A stretch of 64,000 nt of DNA from Frigoribacterium sp. VKM Ac-2836 (GTDB lineage Bacteria; Actinomycetota; Actinomycetes; Actinomycetales; Microbacteriaceae), in assembly GCF_013248995.1 (NCBI RefSeq), contig NZ_JABRPK010000001.1:930001-994000 (forward strand), written 5' to 3'. The notes below the pieces were generated by a model. The model was not told the origin of the DNA and ran no database searches. It saw nothing but the letters and a program-made list of their open reading frames with translations. A program made the position numbers and the translations under genes. Shown here piece by piece: positions 58,222 to 64,000 of the stretch (position 1 is its first letter; every line of letters starts with the position of its first letter).

Positions 58222-61167
58222 ATGCCCCGATCCGCGACCGGTCTCTCCGAGCTGGCACGGCTCGGCTTCTCCGACCTGGGAGCCGGGCGGGACCGGCTCG
58301 ACCGCCTCGTGGCCGACGTGCCCCAGGTTCGCGATCTGGTCCCGTGGTTCGCCACCGTGGCCGACCCGGATGCGGCCCTGGTGCACCTCGAGCGGTCGGT
58401 CGAGCGTGATCGTGCTCGCGTGGTCGAGTTGCTCGACGGCGAGGCCGGCCCGCGCCTCCTGAGGGTCCTCGGAGCGTCCGAGGGTCTCGCGGACTTCGTC
58501 GCACGGCGTCCCGCCGAAGCCGCCGTCCTGCTCGAACCGCTCGACGAGCCGCTTTCGGCCGCGACGTACCGCGACGACGTACGTCGCGCCGCGGACGGGC
58601 TGACCGGTGACGAGGCGCGCGTCGCCCTGCGGGTGCGGTACCGACGGCACCTGCTGCAGCTGGCCTCGTACGACCTCGAGGCCGAGGACCCCGTCGAGGT
58701 CCTGCCCCGGGTGGCGGCAGCCCTCGCCGACCTGGCGGGTGCCGCCCTCGACGCGGCCGTCGACGTGGCGAGACGCGAGGTCCCCTTCCCCGCCGTCGAC
58801 GTCGAGCGCACCCGGCTCGCCGTCATCGGCATGGGCAAGGCCGGTGCACGTGAGCTGAACTACCTCAGCGACGTCGACGTGGTCTACGTCGCCGAGGGGG
58901 TCGACGGGCTCGAGAACGGTCGCGCCGTCGAGATCGGCAGTCGGCTCGCGATGCACGCCGCCCGGGCGATCTCCGACCTCGCCGTCGAACCCGACCTCTG
59001 GGAGGTCGACGCGAACCTGCGGCCCGAGGGCAAGGACGGAGCCCTGGTCCGGACGCTCGAGTCGCACGTCGCCTACTACGAACGCTGGGCGAAGGGGTGG
59101 GAGTTCCAGGCCCTGCTGAAGGCGCGGCCCCTCGCCGGCGACGTCGACCTCGGTGAGCGTTACGTGGCTGCCGTCGCTCCGTTCGTGTGGTCGGCCGCCT
59201 CACGGGAGAACTTCGTCGAGTCGGTCCAGGCCATGCGTGAACGGGTCACCGCCCTGATTCCCGCCGACGAGGTCGACCGACAGCTCAAACTCGGTCCCGG
59301 CGGGCTGCGAGACATCGAGTTCACCATCCAACTGCTGCAACTGGTCCACGGGCAGGCGGACGAACGGGTGCACCAACGATCCACCCTGGACGCCCTCGGC
59401 GCGCTGGCGGTGCGCGGCTACGTCGGACGGGCCGAGGCCGCCGAGTTCGACCGCGACTACCGGGTGCTCCGCCTGCTCGAGCACCGCATCCAGTTGACGC
59501 GGCTCCGGCGTACGCACCTGATGCCGACCGACGAGAACGCCCTCCGTGTCCTCGCCCGTGGCAGCGGCCTCGCGGCGGGCGCGGTCCAACTCGTCGACCT
59601 GTGGCAGGGGGTCAAGCGGCGGGTCCGCACGTTGCACGTGCGCCTGTTCTACCGCCCGCTTCTGTCGGCCGTGGCGGCCCGCCCCGAAGAAGACCTCGCG
59701 CTCAGCTCGGACCAGGCCACCGCTCGTCTCGCGGCCATCGGCTTCGCCGACCCGAAAGGCGCGCTCGGTCACATCGCCGCGCTGACGGCCGGCGTCTCCC
59801 GACGAGCGAGCATCCAACGCCATCTTCTGCCGGCGATGCTGCAATGGTTCGCCGACGGCACCGACCCCGATCTCGGGCTGCTCGCGTTCCGGCGGCTGAG
59901 CGACGGGCTGGGGGAGTCGTACTGGTTCCTCCGCATGCTGCGGGACTCCTCCGGGGCTGCCCACCGCCTGACGACCGTCCTGTCGTCGTCGACCTTCGCG
60001 GCCGACCTCCTCGAACGCATCCCCGAGGCGGCGGCCTGGCTCGAGAACGACGCCGAGCTCCGGGCGCGTCCCCTCACGAGCCTGCTCGACGAGACGGCAG
60101 CGACTCTCGCGCGGCACCGGTCGCCGGATGCCGCGGCGACCGTCCTGCGCCAGGCACGACGTCGCGAGATCCTGCGCCTGGCCGTCGGGGGCATCCTCGG
60201 CATCCTCGACATCGACACCCTCGCCCGGGGGCTGACGGCGGTGACCACGGCGTCGGTGACGGGGGCCCTCGCCCTCGCCCGCCGGGACGCCGGCGACCTC
60301 GAGTTCGCCGTGATCGCCATGGGGCGCTATGGGGGAGAAGAACTGGGGTTCGGCTCGGACGCCGACGTCCTCTACGTCTACCGTTCCGGCGAGGGCGACG
60401 AGACGGCACATCGTCGAGCCCTGTCGGTGGCCGCCGAGATGAACCGACTCACCTCGGACGCCCTCGTCCCGTTCGACCTCGACACCGGCCTGCGACCCGA
60501 GGGCAAGAACGGCCCGGTGGTCCGGTCGTTGTCCTCGTACCGCGCCTACTACGCGCGTTGGTCGTTGACATGGGAGGCACAGTCCTTGTTGCGGGCCAGG
60601 CCCGTGGCCGGCGACGAGGCGCTCCTCGACGACTTCATGGCCGTCGCCGATTCGGTGCGGTACCCCGAAGAGCTGAGCGAGCAGCAGGTTCGAGAGGTGA
60701 AACGCATCAAGGCCAGGGTGGAGTCCGAGCGGCTGCCCAAGGGGGCCGAACCCTCGCGTCACCTGAAGCTGGGTCGGGGGTCTCTCAGCGACGTCGAGTG
60801 GTTCGTCCAGCTGCTCCAACTGCGGCACGGGGTCGACGTGCCCGGCCTCCGGACGCCGTCCACCCTGGACGCCCTCGCGGCGGCCGCGGATGAGGGCCTG
60901 GTGGCCGCCGACGACGCGGAGCGACTGCACGACGCCTGGATCATGGCCTCGAGGGCGCGCTCGGCGGTCACCCTCTGGACCTCCCGTACGCAGGACGTCC
61001 TGCCGCGCGACCGGCGTCAGCTCGAGGGCGTCGCGCGGTTGATGGAGTACCCGCCGGGCTCGGCGACGACCCTCGAAGAGGACTACCTCGCCGTGACGCG
61101 TCGCTCACGGGCCGTCTTCGAGCGTGAGTTCTACGGCATCGACGAGGCACCTGAACCCCTCGGCTGA
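58222..61167 (+). CDS. glnE: Glutamine synthetase adenylyltransferase/adenylyl-removing enzyme
   Basis: A 981-aa bifunctional enzyme. The N-terminal adenylyl-removase domain has GMGKAGARELNYLSDVDVV at about residue 205, and the C-terminal adenylyltransferase domain AMGRYGGEELGFGSDADVL at about 700, each with the DxD metal site; helical linker domains lie between. It adds AMP to or removes it from the Tyr of GlnA1 in response to nitrogen status. Because the neighbouring GlnA2 lacks this Tyr, its substrate must be encoded elsewhere. glnA2-glnE is the common actinobacterial order. The ATG at 58222 gives the normal length. Confidence 0.95.
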   Translation: MPRSATGLSELARLGFSDLGAGRDRLDRLVADVPQVRDLVPWFATVADPDAALVHLERSVERDRARVVELLDGEAGPRLLRVLGASEGLADFVARRPAEAAVLLEPLDEPLSAATYRDDVRRAADGLTGDEARVALRVRYRRHLLQLASYDLEAEDPVEVLPRVAAALADLAGAALDAAVDVARREVPFPAVDVERTRLAVIGMGKAGARELNYLSDVDVVYVAEGVDGLENGRAVEIGSRLAMHAARAISDLAVEPDLWEVDANLRPEGKDGALVRTLESHVAYYERWAKGWEFQALLKARPLAGDVDLGERYVAAVAPFVWSAASRENFVESVQAMRERVTALIPADEVDRQLKLGPGGLRDIEFTIQLLQLVHGQADERVHQRSTLDALGALAVRGYVGRAEAAEFDRDYRVLRLLEHRIQLTRLRRTHLMPTDENALRVLARGSGLAAGAVQLVDLWQGVKRRVRTLHVRLFYRPLLSAVAARPEEDLALSSDQATARLAAIGFADPKGALGHIAALTAGVSRRASIQRHLLPAMLQWFADGTDPDLGLLAFRRLSDGLGESYWFLRMLRDSSGAAHRLTTVLSSSTFAADLLERIPEAAAWLENDAELRARPLTSLLDETAATLARHRSPDAAATVLRQARRREILRLAVGGILGILDIDTLARGLTAVTTASVTGALALARRDAGDLEFAVIAMGRYGGEELGFGSDADVLYVYRSGEGDETAHRRALSVAAEMNRLTSDALVPFDLDTGLRPEGKNGPVVRSLSSYRAYYARWSLTWEAQSLLRARPVAGDEALLDDFMAVADSVRYPEELSEQQVREVKRIKARVESERLPKGAEPSRHLKLGRGSLSDVEWFVQLLQLRHGVDVPGLRTPSTLDALAAAADEGLVAADDAERLHDAWIMASRARSAVTLWTSRTQDVLPRDRRQLEGVARLMEYPPGSATTLEEDYLAVTRRSRAVFEREFYGIDEAPEPLG

Positions 61168-61663
61168 GCTCGGTCACGGCGCACGACACGCCCGGGATGT
61201 TCTTCGATGACCGATCCCGTCTCGCGGATCTCATGCGATGTTTTTGTACCCCATAAAAGGCTCGTGTACCCCTTCGTGCGTGTCCGTCACATTTCGGGTA
61301 GATGACCCAGATGCGGGGCTGCGGTGACCGTGTTGCGGGATCGACGAACGGTGCCCATAGGGCAACGAGACTCCATCGTCTTGCTTGAGTGACTCTGATC
61401 AGGCATTTCGACGAGGGGGCTGCCGATTCTGCTGCAGTGTCAGAGGACGCGTCCGAACCAGATGGTTCGCCGTCGAGCGTTCGGCACGCTTGTCGGCACT
61501 TTGGACGACAGCACCATGCAGGACTCGTTGTACCCCTCACGGGCACCGAGAACCCCCGCGCTCGGGGGGTGCTTGTGAGGCACCCGGGGGTGACTGAGAA
61601 TTCCCTCAACCCGATAGACCAGTTCCCCAGCGTTGCGGAAGTCGATCCCTTCTCACACCTCAG
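61168..61663 (+). promoter_or_regulatory. Long leader of the glycan synthase locus with TGTACCCC repeats
   Basis: 496 bp without a convincing gene. TGTACCCC occurs at 61245-61252, 61265-61272 and 61529-61536; the first two are exactly 20 bp apart, on the same helix face. The AT-rich segment TTTTTGTACCCCATAAAA stands out in GC-rich DNA. A hairpin GGGTGC/GCACCC spans 61567-61585, 80 nt before the glycosyltransferase start. This looks like an operator-containing promoter with a structured leader; no known riboswitch consensus is recognisable. Confidence 0.5.
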
Positions 61664-63259
61664 GTGGCCATCGTGTTGACCTTCATCCTGCAACTCCGAT
61701 CCATGGCGGGCGGATACCCGGAGATCTATCTCTTCGCCGCCTACAGCGCCCTCATCTGGGTGCTCTGGATCATCAAAGTCCTGCTCTCCCGCCGCTACCG
61801 TCCGTTCACCGGCGAGTTCCGCGGCACGACGAGCGTCGTCGTCCCCGTCGTGGACGAGCCGCTCGATCTGTTCCGCGACGTCATCGGCCGGATGGTCGAA
61901 CAGGGCCCCGGCGAGATCATCGTCGTCATCAACGGCAAACCCAACCCCGAGCTCGCGGCCGTCTGCGACGAGTTCGGCCCGCTCGTCCGATGGGTGCACA
62001 CACCGATTCCGGGCAAGCGCAACGCCGTCATGATCGGCACCGAGCTGAGCCGGGGCGACATCACCGTCCTCGTCGACTCCGACACGGTCTGGACTCCCGG
62101 CACGCTCTCCGAGTTGTTGCGGCCCTTCGCCCAGGAGAACGTCGGGGGAGTCACCACCCGCCAGCGCATCCTCGAACCCGAGCGGAGCTGGATCACACGA
62201 TGGGCCGACTGGCTCGAGAACTCACGGGCGCTCTACTCGATGCCCGCGCAGAGCGTGCTCGGGCAGATCGGCTGCTTGCCCGGCCGCACGATCGCTTTCC
62301 GTCGCGAGATCCTCGTGCGGGTGATGGACAAGTTCATGACCGAGAAGTTCATGGGGGTCTTCCTCGAGGTCAGCGACGACCGGACCCTGACGAACCTCAC
62401 GCTCAAAGAGGGCTACCGGACGGTCTACCAGCACACGAGCCTCGTCTACACGGACGCTCCGTTGCAGGTCAAGAAGCTCTACAAGCAGCAGCTGCGGTGG
62501 GCTCGCGGCAGCCAGTACAACACCCTGCGCATGATGCCGTGGATGGTCGGTCACGCTCCGCTGCTCGCGTTCTTCTTCGCGATGGACATCGTGCTGCCCT
62601 TCATGTTGATGGGCGTCATCGGCGGCTGGATCTACCGGGGCATCACCGGCCAGGGCGTCAACCTCTACCGCGGCATCCTCGAGGAGTACGGCGTGCAGAC
62701 GGGCTTGATCAGCATCGTGGTCCTGATGGTGATCTCGTCCGTGCTGAGCATGGCGATCCGTCAGATGCGTCACCTCGCCGAGAAGCCGTCCGACTTCTTC
62801 CGCCTGCCGGTGTTCATCATCGTGTCGACCTTCTTCCTCATGCCCATCCGGGTCATCGGGTTCTTCCGCATGGGTCACGCCAGTGGCTGGGGAACCCGTG
62901 CCGGGGCCTATGCAGGAGGCGCGGCGAACGACGAGCTGCAGGGTGCCATCGACGAGGTGGCCGAGGAGGCCCCGATCGACGCCCTCGAACGCCAGTTCCG
63001 TGACGGGGTCGACCCCGGTGTCGACACCCTCTTCGACTTCGGCTCGACGACCGACGAGACGGACGACCGCGGTGCCGTACTGGTCAAGAGCCGCAAGGCG
63101 GCTCTGGCCGCCGAAGCGGAGGAGTCGACCGCGCCGGCGCCGGTCGCCGCCGTGACGGCCGCCACCGCGCCTCCACGTCGTCACCTCAACCCCAAAGCCG
63201 GATTCCCGTACCTGATCGGCGCCGCGATCATCGCCCTGGAGGTCTTCTTCATTGTCTGA
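61664..63259 (+). CDS. Membrane GT2 glycosyltransferase (polysaccharide synthase type)
   Basis: A 531-aa processive-type family 2 glycosyltransferase. An N-terminal helix pair (LFAAYSALIWVLWIIKVLL) precedes the catalytic domain: TSVVVPVVDEP, EIIVVINGK, VLVDSDTVW (DxD), EVSDDRTLTN (acceptor ED) and KQQLRWARGSQYN (QxxRW). Three more membrane helices form the likely channel. The C-terminus has a charged tail and a last helix (YLIGAAIIALEVFFIV). It resembles hyaluronan/cellulose-synthase-like enzymes that make and export a beta-linked polymer. The GTG at 61664 has only a weak ribosome-binding site. It overlaps the next gene by 8 nt. Confidence 0.88.
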   Translation: MAIVLTFILQLRSMAGGYPEIYLFAAYSALIWVLWIIKVLLSRRYRPFTGEFRGTTSVVVPVVDEPLDLFRDVIGRMVEQGPGEIIVVINGKPNPELAAVCDEFGPLVRWVHTPIPGKRNAVMIGTELSRGDITVLVDSDTVWTPGTLSELLRPFAQENVGGVTTRQRILEPERSWITRWADWLENSRALYSMPAQSVLGQIGCLPGRTIAFRREILVRVMDKFMTEKFMGVFLEVSDDRTLTNLTLKEGYRTVYQHTSLVYTDAPLQVKKLYKQQLRWARGSQYNTLRMMPWMVGHAPLLAFFFAMDIVLPFMLMGVIGGWIYRGITGQGVNLYRGILEEYGVQTGLISIVVLMVISSVLSMAIRQMRHLAEKPSDFFRLPVFIIVSTFFLMPIRVIGFFRMGHASGWGTRAGAYAGGAANDELQGAIDEVAEEAPIDALERQFRDGVDPGVDTLFDFGSTTDETDDRGAVLVKSRKAALAAEAEESTAPAPVAAVTAATAPPRRHLNPKAGFPYLIGAAIIALEVFFIV

Positions 63260-64000
63260 CTCGACGCAGGACTTCGTCACCCCCGTCCACATGCAGTCCG
63301 GCGCCTGGTGGGCGACCTCGCACGGCAATGCCCGGCGGACGGCGCTCGGTGCCACCGCCGTGGTCGTACTCCTCGCCATGATCTCGTGGCTCATCTGGGT
63401 CTCGCCGTCCGACAACATCGTGCGGAGTGCCGTCACCGAGGTCACGGGGGTCGATCCGTCGATCAACGTCTCGTCGTTGAAGGCCGACCGCTCGGCCCTG
63501 CTCGACCAGCTGGTCTCCGCGAAGAAGCAGCTCGCCGAGAGCAAGGCCGCCCTGGCCGACGTGCAGCAGCAGGCCTGGACGTCCGAAGGGCAGCTGACCG
63601 CGGCGCAGGCGAAGCTCGCCTCGGCCGAGTCGGCCCTGGCCCAGGCGCAGTCCGCCGCGGACGCGGGCCAGGGAGCGGGTTCGGGTGCGGCAGGCACCGC
63701 GGCCGGGGGACGAGGCGGGGGGAGCGGTGCCCCTGGCGGCACCGGGTCGGGAGGGTCCGGTTCGACCGGTGGGGGTGGCACGGGCCCTGTCACGGTCCAG
63801 ACACCTTCCCTCGCGTCGATCATCGACCCCGAGTCGCGCTACTTCGGGCTCTTCACGGACCAGGCCCCGTTCAATTGGGCTACCTACGACGCCCAGGAGG
63901 CGGCGGTCGGCTCCGAGGCGAACATGGTCGGATACTTCCAGGGCTTCGATCAGGAGTTCCGTGCCGACGCCGTCCGGTCGTCCTGGTCCCGCGGCAAGCT
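63252..64000 (+). CDS. Membrane-anchored GH26-like glycosidase, cut by the window end
   Basis: The first 249 codons of a longer gene. The TTG at 63252 has GGAGG 9 nt upstream and overlaps the GT2 stop. One membrane helix (GATAVVVLLAMISWLIWV, about residue 33-50) is followed by a coiled coil (LLDQLVSAKKQLAESKAALADVQQQ), a Gly/Ser-rich linker and, from about residue 187, YFGLFTDQAPFNWATYDAQE with NMVGYFQGFDQEFRADAVRSSW. This last part resembles the start of GH26 mannanase-like domains. An outward-facing hydrolase coupled to a polysaccharide synthase suggests trimming or release of the polymer. Confidence 0.8.
   Translation, partial: MSDSTQDFVTPVHMQSGAWWATSHGNARRTALGATAVVVLLAMISWLIWVSPSDNIVRSAVTEVTGVDPSINVSSLKADRSALLDQLVSAKKQLAESKAALADVQQQAWTSEGQLTAAQAKLASAESALAQAQSAADAGQGAGSGAAGTAAGGRGGGSGAPGGTGSGGSGSTGGGGTGPVTVQTPSLASIIDPESRYFGLFTDQAPFNWATYDAQEAAVGSEANMVGYFQGFDQEFRADAVRSSWSRGK

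Noticed and set aside
56578-59067. Leftward open frame of 829 codons
   Set aside because: It is antisense to glnA2 and glnE, both of which have complete catalytic motifs. The translated sequence has no domain.
61385-61679. Two short rightward frames in the leader of the GT2 gene
   Set aside because: They overlap each other, lack ribosome-binding sites and have no domain. The region is better explained as a regulatory leader.

Overview
High-GC Gram-positive chromosome. The core genes (rnpB of actinobacterial type, polyphosphate glucokinase, glnA2-glnE, the histidine phosphatase/DUF3090/SCO1664-family trio, DUF164 protein next to rnpB) point to Actinobacteria, most likely Microbacteriaceae. 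I cannot fix the genus.

Region 1 (5-17946) is an integrated, compact phage-like element in a tRNA-Val(TAC) gene, bounded by a perfect 43-bp direct repeat (36-78 and 17904-17946). A leftward arm carries integrase, an excisionase-like HTH protein, a RepA/AAA_25-type ATPase and small proteins. A 0.4-kb control region full of TGGACA/TGTCCA repeats separates it from a rightward arm: HNH nuclease, large terminase, portal, a fused protease-capsid protein, connector, tail terminator, tail tube, a short tape measure, minor tail proteins and a two-helix holin candidate. Nearly every gene is coupled to the next by ATGA/GTGA overlaps. I find no endolysin, no CI-like repressor, and no primase or polymerase. 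The element resembles either a minimal siphovirus prophage or a capsid-and-tail-encoding satellite phage, and it is the most interesting object here.

Region 2 (17947-26364) is accessory DNA just outside attR: a serine-recombinase remnant, small hypothetical and membrane proteins, a GNAT acetyltransferase, an atypical carbamoyltransferase-like enzyme, an esterase/MFS-exporter pair and an alpha/beta-hydrolase remnant. It looks like older island or scar DNA downstream of the tRNA hotspot.

Region 3 (26365-37233) holds metabolic, stress and transport genes: sugar isomerase-like protein, NhaA antiporter, BCCT osmolyte transporter, an interrupted AraC-family gene, a flavin disulfide reductase, a fold-3 hydrolase, a GlsB/YeaQ-type membrane protein, a LuxR-type response regulator and a divergent HxlR regulator/quinone-oxidoreductase pair.

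Region 4 (37333-61167) is mostly conserved chromosome: the phosphatase-DUF3090-SCO1664 trio, a MoxR-VWA pair with a homopolymer frameshift in the VWA gene, an Nramp-like transporter, cardiolipin synthase, a DAO-type oxidase with an alpha/beta hydrolase, a large membrane protein of unknown function, Nif3-like and DUF164 proteins, rnpB, ppgK, map, a secreted M23 peptidase with FG-GAP-like repeats, nadE, glnA2 and glnE.

Region 5 (61168-64000, cut by the window end) begins an exopolysaccharide-type locus: a membrane GT2 synthase translationally coupled to a membrane-anchored protein whose visible C-terminus resembles GH26 glycosidases, behind a 0.5-kb leader carrying TGTACCCC repeats.
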